A DNA stretch of 5,378 bases from Bacteroidaceae bacterium (GTDB lineage Bacteria > Bacteroidota > Bacteroidia > Bacteroidales > Bacteroidaceae): the NCBI GenBank assembly GCA_021443285.1, contig JABUUG010000103.1, forward strand, positions 1-5,378. The letters run 5' to 3'. Numbering within the stretch: the first letter of the stretch is position 1; every line of letters begins with the position of its first letter. This document shows positions 1-5,369 of the stretch, one piece after another. The position numbers were made by a program, and so were the translations under genes. The notes under the pieces were generated by a model, which did no database searches, had not been told where the DNA came from, and worked only from the letters and a program-made list of their open reading frames with translations.

Positions 1-32
1 CAAAGGTATTATTTTGTTTTTTTTCTCGCAAA
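1..32 (-). promoter_or_regulatory. Bacteroidota-type promoter for a gene beyond the left edge
   Basis: On the minus strand TTTG (29-32) is followed after exactly 20 bases by TACCTTTG (1-8), a perfect fit to the -33 TTTG / -7 TAnnTTTG promoter pattern known for the primary sigma factor of Bacteroidota. The spacer is A-rich. The -33 element starts only four bases after the stop codon of the peptidase gene, so this site would start a new transcript pointing left, out of the window. The start site itself and the gene driven are not in view. No terminator is visible between the peptidase gene and this site. Confidence 0.6.
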
Positions 33-36
33 TATT

Positions 37-474
37 TTACGAAAAAAAACGGTAAATCCACAAAATATAGCGGCGAATAGGCAGTAAAGCAGTCCATAGG
101 GTGGAGTATGCTTTCCATTTCCAGCCGTCAATGGCGTCCATTTCTGTCCTTCCTTTTCTGCAGAATCCCAGCACTGAGGCTTTGATGTCTTTCTCTGTGC
201 AGTGTTCGGGTGTCAGGTTGCCGTCGCCGAGCAGTGTTATGCTGTCGCCGTCTATCGCCACAATGCGGTGCAGCACCCATTTGTTGTCTTCAAGCAGTGC
301 GAGAACGGGTTCGCCTGTGATAGGCTTGTGTGGCTTTGTGAGTACAGCGGTGTCGCGGTCGTTCTCCAGGAATGGGCGCATGCTGTAGCCCTTGAGCGGT
401 ATCTTTACGGTGCGGTTCTCGTCAAGATACGGCAGCACCATCTGGAACAGCGTGTTGTTGTCAAGGTTGAGCAC
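37..474 (-). CDS. Small S24/S26-family peptidase with a Ser/His-type active site
   Basis: This is a 145-residue protein from the proposed GTG start. The motif GYSMRPFL gives the likely nucleophile Ser31. The second box reads VLHRIVAIDGD, with His69 at the place where bacterial leader peptidases have Lys, and LLGDGN follows with Asp84. This Ser/His/Asp layout resembles archaeal and ER signal peptidases (known for that subfamily; the match here is inferred). There is no N-terminal membrane anchor. The last 23 residues are hydrophobic with Trp, Tyr and a PIRR turn, and may bind the membrane. Start choice: the frame is open up to an ATG at 582, but that would overlap the kinase gene by 122 bases. 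GTG at 474 overlaps it by 14 bases and keeps the helix before the Ser box. ATG at 441 (134 residues) is the other option. It is the last gene of the PqqD-kinase-peptidase set and could cleave a leader from a peptide handled by the other two. The substrate is unknown. Confidence 0.8.
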   Translation of the reverse strand: MLNLDNNTLFQMVLPYLDENRTVKIPLKGYSMRPFLENDRDTAVLTKPHKPITGEPVLALLEDNKWVLHRIVAIDGDSITLLGDGNLTPEHCTEKDIKASVLGFCRKGRTEMDAIDGWKWKAYSTLWTALLPIRRYILWIYRFFS

Positions 475-1402
475 AGACTGCCCTGCTGCACACTTCTGCT
501 GACTCTCTGTCGGGCAGGCAGTGGAGGGTGTATGCCCCAACCGTCGCAACCAGTTCGGAAATAGTGTCCATGACTTCATCATACATTGCTTTTTCCCATT
601 TCATTGTAGAGCATGACGGCAGTAACGAGGCGAATGCCGCCACGGCATCCAGTTTTTCCACGCGGTTTTCCTTTGCCCGCTCTATTCGTGTTATTGCCCC
701 CAGCCGTGCCTTTATGTTGCGGTAGCATGGTGTCTTGCCGCTCCATGGCGACCCGTAGATGTATGCCTTGCCGTCAACGATTCTGACTATCGGGTTGTCG
801 TCGTTAAGCAGTTCGCAGCCAGACACATATTTCAGCCAGTTGCCCGTCTGTGTGCTTTTTCCCGTTCCGCTCTTTGCTATGAATGCGTAGGCGTGCTCCC
901 CGCGTTTCACACAGGAGGCGTGTATGAGCAGCGTTCTGTGGCGGGCGGCGGCGAAGGCGTAGCACATCATCAGCGCAGAGGTCATGCCGAATGTCTGCCG
1001 GGTCTTGCTGCCTGTGAGCGAGAGCGTGCATCGGCGGTAGTCGGCACTCGTGTGGAGCAGGCAGGCTGGTGTCTCGGTTATGTCGCGAATGGTGAAGAAA
1101 TATTCGCCTGTGCTGTCATTCTTCTCCACTTTCGTGTGGCCGTTGCCCGTGTCGAAGTCGCCGACCTCCCTGTAGGCGCCTTCGGGTTCTACTTCCTCAA
1201 CCACCTTCAGGCTGATAAGGGGATTTTGGAGCTGGTGCTCCGAACACAGCGGCTCTTCCTCAGTGGCTTTGAGTGTCTCTTCCTCAGTGGATTTGTCAAG
1301 CAGGAACGGCTGTAGTGAGGGTTGTAGCGCTGTGATGTCTATATCCTCGCAGTCGGTTTCTATGGCAACGATATGCCCGGCTATGGAATAGTATTGTTTC
1401 AT
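461..1402 (-). CDS. HprK-related serine kinase-like protein
   Basis: This is a 313-residue protein. A Walker A loop AKSGTGKST (residues 176-184) follows HAS at 161-163. LLNDDNP (198-204) provides the paired acidic residues, and GSPWSGKTP (217-225) comes after. This order is typical of the HPr kinase/PEP carboxykinase-like fold found in HprK-related proteins next to PqqD-like genes. Some relatives in lasso peptide clusters phosphorylate a serine of the peptide; that is known for them and not shown here. The N-terminal 150 residues are not the usual HprK N-domain; they begin with YSIAGHIVAIETD and contain an acidic linker with an octapeptide repeat. The protein has 12 cysteines. Start choice: the frame is open to an ATG at 1426 inside the PqqD-like gene, but the ATG at 1402 overlaps that gene's stop as ATGA, a classic translational coupling, and puts the conserved-looking N-terminus first. 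The peptidase gene overlaps its 3' end. True HPr kinase activity is unlikely given the context. Confidence 0.85.
   Translation of the reverse strand: MKQYYSIAGHIVAIETDCEDIDITALQPSLQPFLLDKSTEEETLKATEEEPLCSEHQLQNPLISLKVVEEVEPEGAYREVGDFDTGNGHTKVEKNDSTGEYFFTIRDITETPACLLHTSADYRRCTLSLTGSKTRQTFGMTSALMMCYAFAAARHRTLLIHASCVKRGEHAYAFIAKSGTGKSTQTGNWLKYVSGCELLNDDNPIVRIVDGKAYIYGSPWSGKTPCYRNIKARLGAITRIERAKENRVEKLDAVAAFASLLPSCSTMKWEKAMYDEVMDTISELVATVGAYTLHCLPDRESAEVCSRAVCAQP
1247..1294 (-). repeat. Two-copy 24-base tandem repeat inside the kinase gene
   Basis: The 14-base string CTCTTCCTCAGTGG (plus-strand reading) occurs at 1253-1266 and again at 1277-1290, exactly 24 bases apart. In the protein this gives the octapeptides KSTEEETL and KATEEEPL (residues 37-52 of the kinase). 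The period is a multiple of three, so copy-number change would keep the frame. It lies in an acidic linker N-terminal to the nucleotide-binding region. Confidence 0.8.
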
Positions 1403-1665
1403 TCCACCAGTCCCGCTTTCTTCCATTGGCTGATAAGCTCCCTGCTGTCGGCAATGGCGGTCTCCTTGTCCGTGTCGTATTCGCTGAGGAGAAGCCCCGC
1501 CAGGTCCTCTTCGTCAAACTCCTTGCCTTCTACCGCCTCCCATAGATATGCTGCGGTGCTGTTGAGGTTTATCACCTTTGAGAAGTCTATCTGCGCCTCG
1601 CCGGTGCCTACCACTATTTTCTCTCCGCATACATCGCGGAGGCTGAATCCTTCTTTTATGTGCAT
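1399..1665 (-). CDS. PqqD-family small peptide-binding protein (RiPP recognition-like)
   Basis: This is an 88-residue protein beginning MHIKEGFSLRDVCGEKIVV, then INLNSTAAYLWEAVEG (residues 32-47) and a C-terminal helical part ending WKKAGLVE. The LN-x-TAAYLWE block after a short beta-rich N-terminus is the hallmark of PqqD-like winged-helix proteins. In known pathways these bind the leader of a ribosomally made peptide and present it to modifying enzymes. The length fits the family (about 85-100). It starts 18 bases after the ffh stop, with no room for a promoter and no clear ribosome binding site in the gap, so it is probably read from the ffh transcript. Its TGA overlaps the kinase ATG. PQQ synthesis itself is not suggested, because no other pqq gene is present. 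The partner peptide is not visible in the window. Confidence 0.85.
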   Translation of the reverse strand: MHIKEGFSLRDVCGEKIVVGTGEAQIDFSKVINLNSTAAYLWEAVEGKEFDEEDLAGLLLSEYDTDKETAIADSRELISQWKKAGLVE

Positions 1666-1683
1666 ATATTCAGGTTGGTTATG

Positions 1684-3018
1684 TTACATTCCCGGCATTT
1701 TGCCCATCATGCCAGCCATCTTCGCCATGTTAGAGCCGGTCATCATCTTCATCATCTTGCGTGTCTGGTCAAACTGCTTGATGAGGCGGTTCACCTCCTG
1801 TATGTCAACGCCTGAGCCTTTGGCTATTCGCTTGCGGCGCGAGGTGTTCAGCAGTTCGGGGTTGGTGCGCTCTTTGGGTGTCATGCTCTGTATCATGGCC
1901 TCCACGCTCTTGAAGGCGTTGTTGTCTATATCGACATCCTTCAGAGCCTTGCCTACGCCGGGAATCATGGCGGCGAGGTCCTTGATGTTGCCCATCTTCT
2001 TTATCTGCTGTATCTGGTTGTAGAAGTCGTTGAAGTCGAACTTGTTCTTCTGTATCTTCTTCGCGAGTTTCTTCGCCTCTTCCTCGTCAAACTGCTCCTG
2101 TGCGCGTTCCACGAGCGACACGATGTCGCCCATGCCGAGTATGCGGTCTGCCATACGCTCCGGGTGGAACACGTCTATCGCCTCCATCTTCTCGCCGGTA
2201 CCCACAAACTTGATTGGCTTGGTGACGACGGTGCGTATGGACAGTGCTGCACCACCTCTGGTGTCGCCGTCGAGCTTTGTCAGCACCACTCCGTCGAAGT
2301 CGAGGCGGTCGTTGAATTCCTTGGCGGTGTTCACTGCGTCCTGACCGGTCATGGAGTCAACCACGAAGAGAGTCTCCGTTGGGTTGATAGCCTCCTTCAG
2401 GGCGGCTATCTCGTTCATCATCTCCTCATCGACTGCGAGACGGCCGGCGGTGTCCACGATGACGATGTCGTTGCCCTTTGTCTTTGCCTGTGCTATGGCG
2501 TGGTTGGCGATGTCTATCACATTCTTCGACTCTGGTTCAGAATAAACGTCCACGCCTACCGACTCGCCCACAACGTGCAGCTGCTGTATGGCGGCGGGGC
2601 GGTAAACGTCGCACGCCACGAGCAGGGGCTTCTTCCCCTGCTTTGTCTTGAGCATGTTGGCGAGCTTGCCGGAGAATGTGGTCTTACCCGAACCTTGCAG
2701 ACCCGACATGAGGATTATGGCTGGTCTGCCGTTGATGTTCAGCTTTGCGGCCTCGCCGCCCATTAGCTTCGCCAGCTCGTCGTGTACTATCTTCACCATC
2801 AGCTGGCTGGGTCTTACGGCTGTCAGCACGTTCATGCCCATGGCCTTTTCCTTCACGGTGTCGGTGAATGTCTTTGCTACCTTGTAGTTTACGTCGGCAT
2901 CAAGGAGCGCGCGGCGCACGTCCTTCAGTGTCTCGGCTACGTTTATCTCGGTGATTTTGCCTTCACCTTTGAGAACTTTGAACGATCTCTCTAATCTGTC
3001 GCTTAGGTTTTCAAACAT
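1684..3018 (-). CDS. ffh: Signal recognition particle protein Ffh (SRP54 GTPase)
   Basis: This is a 444-residue protein, full length for the family. It binds 4.5S RNA and signal sequences of nascent membrane proteins, and delivers ribosomes to the receptor FtsY at the inner membrane. The N domain covers about residues 1-95 and starts with the typical MFENLSDRLE. The GTPase domain shows G1 GLQGSGKTT (106-114), DVYRPAA (137-143), DTAGR (189-193), TKLDGD (247-252) and GTGE (273-276). The M domain runs from about 300 to 444, with the RNA-binding segment SRRKRIAKGSG (393-403). The C-terminal tail has nine Met between residues 422 and 444, as expected for the signal-peptide-binding region. All GTPase motifs are intact. 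It is preceded by a 149-base gap without a clear -7 element and is followed at 18 bases by the PqqD-like gene. Identification is firm. Confidence 0.98.
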   Translation of the reverse strand: MFENLSDRLERSFKVLKGEGKITEINVAETLKDVRRALLDADVNYKVAKTFTDTVKEKAMGMNVLTAVRPSQLMVKIVHDELAKLMGGEAAKLNINGRPAIILMSGLQGSGKTTFSGKLANMLKTKQGKKPLLVACDVYRPAAIQQLHVVGESVGVDVYSEPESKNVIDIANHAIAQAKTKGNDIVIVDTAGRLAVDEEMMNEIAALKEAINPTETLFVVDSMTGQDAVNTAKEFNDRLDFDGVVLTKLDGDTRGGAALSIRTVVTKPIKFVGTGEKMEAIDVFHPERMADRILGMGDIVSLVERAQEQFDEEEAKKLAKKIQKNKFDFNDFYNQIQQIKKMGNIKDLAAMIPGVGKALKDVDIDNNAFKSVEAMIQSMTPKERTNPELLNTSRRKRIAKGSGVDIQEVNRLIKQFDQTRKMMKMMTGSNMAKMAGMMGKMPGM

Positions 3019-3026
3019 AATATGAT

Positions 3027-3056
3027 TTACTATTTGACTATTTACTGATTACTATT
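3027..3056 (-). repeat. AATAGT-rich leader of ffh
   Basis: On the minus strand the last 40 bases before the ffh start contain AATAGT three times (3051-3056, 3037-3042, 3029-3034), with related AATCAGT and AGTAAAT words between. The stretch is AT-rich and contrasts with the GC-rich coding sequence. An unstructured AT-rich leader may serve translation initiation in place of a Shine-Dalgarno site; that is inference. Confidence 0.5.
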
Positions 3057-3076
3057 GGGGGGGGAAATTTGGGGGG
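3057..3076. other. G8-AAATTT-G6 homopolymer block
   Basis: The plus strand has eight G (3057-3064), AAATTT, then six G (3071-3076). The transcript strand of ffh reads C6-AAATTT-C8, 39 to 58 bases before the start codon. It is not an inverted repeat, because both runs are G on the same strand. Runs of this length are prone to slippage and, on the G strand, to G-G structures. A regulatory role is unproven. Confidence 0.7.
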
Positions 3077-3093
3077 ATAAGAGGCTTTGTTTT

Positions 3094-3113
3094 TCCGGCG
3101 CAACAGCACCGGA
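3094..3113 (-). other. Short stem-loop between the porin gene and ffh
   Basis: Read on the minus strand, TCCGGTGC (3106-3113) and GCGCCGGA (3094-3101) form an 8-bp stem with one U-G wobble and a four-base UGUU loop. On the plus strand the wobble becomes a C-A mismatch, so the hairpin favours minus-strand RNA. It is followed there by AAAAAC, not a U-run, so it is not a standard intrinsic terminator. It could lie at the 3' end of the porin transcript or in the ffh leader. Confidence 0.45.
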
Positions 3114-3167
3114 CACAGTGGCTCCGATTTATCCGGATTTCTATCTGCCGGTTTTTTTATTCTTTCG

Positions 3168-4418
3168 TCAGAACTTTAGCTGCACCTCCACGTCTATCAT
3201 GTTGTAGTTGTGGTTGCCGGAGAGCGTGCGGTCGTTCACGCGGGCATACTCCGCCATTATAATGATGTATTTGCAAATCGAGTAGTCGGCGCCTATTTCA
3301 TACAGCGTCTTTGCCGACCCCCACTCCTTGCTCCTGCGGTACAGGTCGTAGCGGCCTCTCACGTGCAGCTTCTCCTTTATGATGGGCGCGGTAACCGTTG
3401 CGTAGAAGGCGTCCGCCCTGTCGCCGATGGCCTCGTTCACTGTGCAGTCGGCGTCGTCAGGAATCTTCTGGTATGTGGTCTTGAACGCCTTGCCCTGCGA
3501 GTGTACATACTCTGCACGGAACGTCCAGTCCTTCACAAGGTATTCGGCGGATATGGCGTAGCGGTTCTTTGGCAGTGTGCGCACCTCGTTCTTATGCTCC
3601 ACGCCGTTCTCGTCTGTCCAGTTGCCTTTGCGGGCATACGACCCTGTCCATCCGAAGGCACCTATGCGCAGGCCTTTCACGGGCATCACCCACAGTCCGC
3701 CGATGACGTCCTTGCGGTTATCCACATCGCCCGTGTTTATGCCCTGCCCGTTGAACACGCCTATCTGGTAGTGTAGAAGGTTTCTGCCCGCACTGTTCTT
3801 CAGGAAGTCGCCCTGCAGCTGTATGCCGAGGTCGCGGCCGTTGCTGGCATGTTCACCGCAGCGGTCGCTGAAGCCCGACAACTTGCTGATAGCTTGGCTG
3901 TACGACATGAAGCCCATGGTGATGGGGTGTATCGGGTTTTCAAACGTGAAGGGGCGTTTGAACTGTCCCAGTTTTATCATGGCGAAGGGGAAGCGCTGCC
4001 ATTCGATGAAATAGTCCACCATGCGCGGCGAGGTGCCGAGTGTGGATGTGTTGCCGTTTATCTGCAGCTGTGCCTTCCAGAAAAAATCCTTGAGGATGCG
4101 TCCTTCAAGTGATATGCGGGCGAGCCTGATGTTGAAGGAATTGGTCTTTGCGCCCTCTTGCGAAGAGTAGGTGTATTGCAGCATGCCGTAGCCGCTGAAC
4201 TTTATGTCGCTGAACACTCCGAGAAACTTCTTCATTGCCTCCTTGGTCTTGGAAGGCTGGGGTGCGGGTACATTGGCGGTTGATGCCTCTGGCGTCTGCT
4301 GTTGTTGGATGCTGTCGGCTGTGGGTGCTGGCTGCAGCTGCTGGATGCTGTCGGCATTCTCCTGCGAAAAGGCGGAGACTGCACACAGCATAAAAACCAA
4401 AAAGAAGTATTTCCTCAT
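3168..4418 (-). CDS. Outer-membrane porin of the phosphate-selective O/P family
   Basis: This is a 416-residue protein. Residues 1-18 form a signal peptide (MRKY, hydrophobic core, then SAFS before QENAD), so it crosses the inner membrane by Sec. Residues 19-60 are a Gln/Pro/Thr-rich linker with a repeated ADSIQQ (22-27, 34-39). From residue 72 the protein shows IKFSGYGMLQYTYSSQ, NSFNIRLARISLEG and FFWKAQLQING, which are typical of Bacteroidota OprO/OprP-like porins. The rest alternates in beta-strand fashion and ends VEVQLKF with a terminal Phe, as in outer-membrane barrels. The substrate is not certain; the family name says phosphate, but many members are general anion channels. Start choice: the frame extends to a TTG at 4445, but that codon lies inside the proposed -7 element and would bury the signal peptide behind nine polar residues; ATG at 4418 is preferred. 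It appears to be a single-gene unit with its own promoter. Confidence 0.9.
   Translation of the reverse strand: MRKYFFLVFMLCAVSAFSQENADSIQQLQPAPTADSIQQQQTPEASTANVPAPQPSKTKEAMKKFLGVFSDIKFSGYGMLQYTYSSQEGAKTNSFNIRLARISLEGRILKDFFWKAQLQINGNTSTLGTSPRMVDYFIEWQRFPFAMIKLGQFKRPFTFENPIHPITMGFMSYSQAISKLSGFSDRCGEHASNGRDLGIQLQGDFLKNSAGRNLLHYQIGVFNGQGINTGDVDNRKDVIGGLWVMPVKGLRIGAFGWTGSYARKGNWTDENGVEHKNEVRTLPKNRYAISAEYLVKDWTFRAEYVHSQGKAFKTTYQKIPDDADCTVNEAIGDRADAFYATVTAPIIKEKLHVRGRYDLYRRSKEWGSAKTLYEIGADYSICKYIIIMAEYARVNDRTLSGNHNYNMIDVEVQLKF
4306..4355 (-). repeat. 36-base spaced direct repeat in the porin linker
   Basis: The 14-base string TGGATGCTGTCGGC (plus strand) occurs at 4306-4319 and 4342-4355, with a 36-base period. 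It encodes ADSIQQ twice in the mature N-terminal linker of the porin. The neighbouring glutamine codons differ only synonymously (CAA against CAG), which points to an in-frame duplication that has since drifted. Confidence 0.8.
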
Positions 4419-4442
4419 GAAGATAGAGTATTGTTCGGGCGG

Positions 4443-4474
4443 CAAATATACTCCTTTTATGCGAAACCTCCTAA
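4443..4474 (-). promoter_or_regulatory. Bacteroidota-type promoter of the porin gene
   Basis: On the minus strand TATATTTG (4443-4450) matches the -7 pattern TAnnTTTG perfectly. Twenty bases upstream is TTAG (4471-4474), a three-of-four match to the -33 TTTG. A transcript would start near 4437 and leave a leader of about 18 bases before the ATG at 4418, with no Shine-Dalgarno motif. The site supports the shorter porin start. Confidence 0.55.
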
Positions 4475-4479
4475 TTATT

Positions 4480-4513
4480 AGCCCAAAAACTTCCTCTGCC
4501 TTGCCTTTGGGCT
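4480..4513 (-). repeat. 8-bp inverted repeat after the ABC ATPase gene
   Basis: AGCCCAAA (4480-4487) and TTTGGGCT (4506-4513) are perfect reverse complements with an 18-base loop. The repeat begins 37 bases past the ATPase stop on the minus strand. The bases after the stem read AATAATTAGG, so the U-run of an intrinsic terminator is missing. It may be a weak or factor-assisted end of the ATPase transcript, but the long loop makes this uncertain. Confidence 0.35.
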
Positions 4514-4550
4514 GTCAGGATACAAGTCTGATTTACGGAAAAAGAGTCTG

Positions 4551-5369
4551 TCAGGCTTTGGCAGGCTGTTTGTCTGTGGTCTCTTTTTGGTAAATCTCTA
4601 TGGCGTCTGCTATGGAACCTTTGAAGTCCACCATGCCGTCTTTCAGTATCACGCCGCTCTTGCACAGCCGCTGCACGGCGGTCATGTTGTGGCTCACGAA
4701 GAGTATGGTGTGCCCGTGCTTTGTTGACACATCATACATCTTCTCTATGGCGCGCTTCTGGAAGTCCTTGTCGCCGACGGCAAGCACCTCATCGACAATC
4801 AGGATGTCTGGTTCCAGATGTGCCGCCACAGAGAAGGCGAGGCGCACTATCATGCCTGAGCTGTAGCGCTTTACGGGCGTGTCGATATACCGTTCGCAGC
4901 CCGAGAACGCCACTATCTCGTCGAAGCGGCGTTTTATCTCGTCGCGTGTCATGCCGAGTATCACGCCGTTCATGAAGACGTTCTCCCTGCCCGTCAGCTC
5001 CCAGTGGAAGCCTGTACCCACTTCGAGCAGCGACGCCACGCGGCCGTAGGTGGTGATGGTGCCTGTGGTGGGGGTGGTAACTCTCGACAGCAGCTTCAGC
5101 AGTGTGCTCTTCCCCGAGCCGTTCTTGCCGATGATGCCCACTATGTCGCCCTGTTCCACTGTCAGGTTTATGTCCTTCAGCGCCCACACATAGTCGGAAC
5201 CGCCTTTTGTGTCGCGTCTGTTCACCTCGCCCACCTTCAGGTATGGGTCGTCCTTCCGCAGTATGGTTGTCACCCACCAGCGGTTCAGGTCGTGCTGCAG
5301 GGTTCTTGTCGATACCTGCCCCAAGCGGTACAGCTTGCTGATGTTCTCTATTTCAATGGCTGTTGCCAA
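4551..5369 (-). CDS. ABC transporter ATPase, polysaccharide export type (KpsT/Wzt/TagH-like)
   Basis: This is a 272-residue cytoplasmic ATPase that would power export of a lipid-linked polysaccharide together with an ABC-2 membrane protein. Walker A GKNGSGKST is at 81-89, the signature is YSSGM at 169-173 (in place of LSGGQ, usual for this subfamily), Walker B ILIVDE at 189-194 and the switch His at 227. LLEVGTGFHWELTGREN (114-130) and the early NRWW segment (29-32) are typical of Bacteroidota members. The protein ends soon after the ATPase core, so it lacks the C-terminal sugar-binding domain of long Wzt proteins, which suggests export that does not need recognition of a capped chain end. 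The start is TTG; an in-frame TAG lies only two codons upstream (5373-5375) and no ATG follows until residue 133, so TTG is nearly forced. A GGA six bases before it may act as the ribosome site. Its permease is not in the window; it would be expected upstream, to the right. Confidence 0.93.
   Translation of the reverse strand: MATAIEIENISKLYRLGQVSTRTLQHDLNRWWVTTILRKDDPYLKVGEVNRRDTKGGSDYVWALKDINLTVEQGDIVGIIGKNGSGKSTLLKLLSRVTTPTTGTITTYGRVASLLEVGTGFHWELTGRENVFMNGVILGMTRDEIKRRFDEIVAFSGCERYIDTPVKRYSSGMIVRLAFSVAAHLEPDILIVDEVLAVGDKDFQKRAIEKMYDVSTKHGHTILFVSHNMTAVQRLCKSGVILKDGMVDFKGSIADAIEIYQKETTDKQPAKA

Noticed and set aside
893..1315. 140-codon plus-strand frame opposite the kinase gene
   Set aside because: Antisense to the kinase, whose Walker A and acidic motifs are intact. 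No independent coding signal was seen.
1399..1665. True PQQ biosynthesis gene pqqD
   Set aside because: No pqqA, B, C or E is nearby, and the family is widely used as a peptide chaperone in other pathways; the kinase and peptidase neighbours fit those better.
2164..2766. 200-codon open frame on the plus strand inside ffh
   Set aside because: It lies wholly antisense to a complete, motif-rich ffh gene, and its product (rich in Val, Gly, Cys, His) shows no recognisable domain. It is a shadow of GC-rich codons.
3012..3019. TATGTTTG on the minus strand as a -7 promoter element for ffh
   Set aside because: It contains the ffh start codon, would start transcription inside the gene, and has no -33 match at the right distance.
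3094..3130. Possible 4.5S (SRP) RNA gene next to ffh
   Set aside because: A GGTGCTGTTG word recalls it faintly, but the conserved GGAAGG/AGCA loop region is absent and the interval is too short and unstructured.
3133..3158. CCGG, 11 bases, CCGG, then seven T on the plus strand as a terminator
   Set aside because: The stem is only four base pairs, the loop is long, and no plus-strand gene exists for it to end.
3210..3776. 188-codon open frame on the plus strand inside the porin gene
   Set aside because: Antisense to the porin coding region, with no motif, no signal peptide and no promoter. It is explained by the codon bias of the real gene.
4789..5277. 162-codon minus-strand frame with His- and Arg-rich product
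   Set aside because: It runs in another frame inside the ABC ATPase; the His/Arg richness comes from frame-shifted reading of the same codons.
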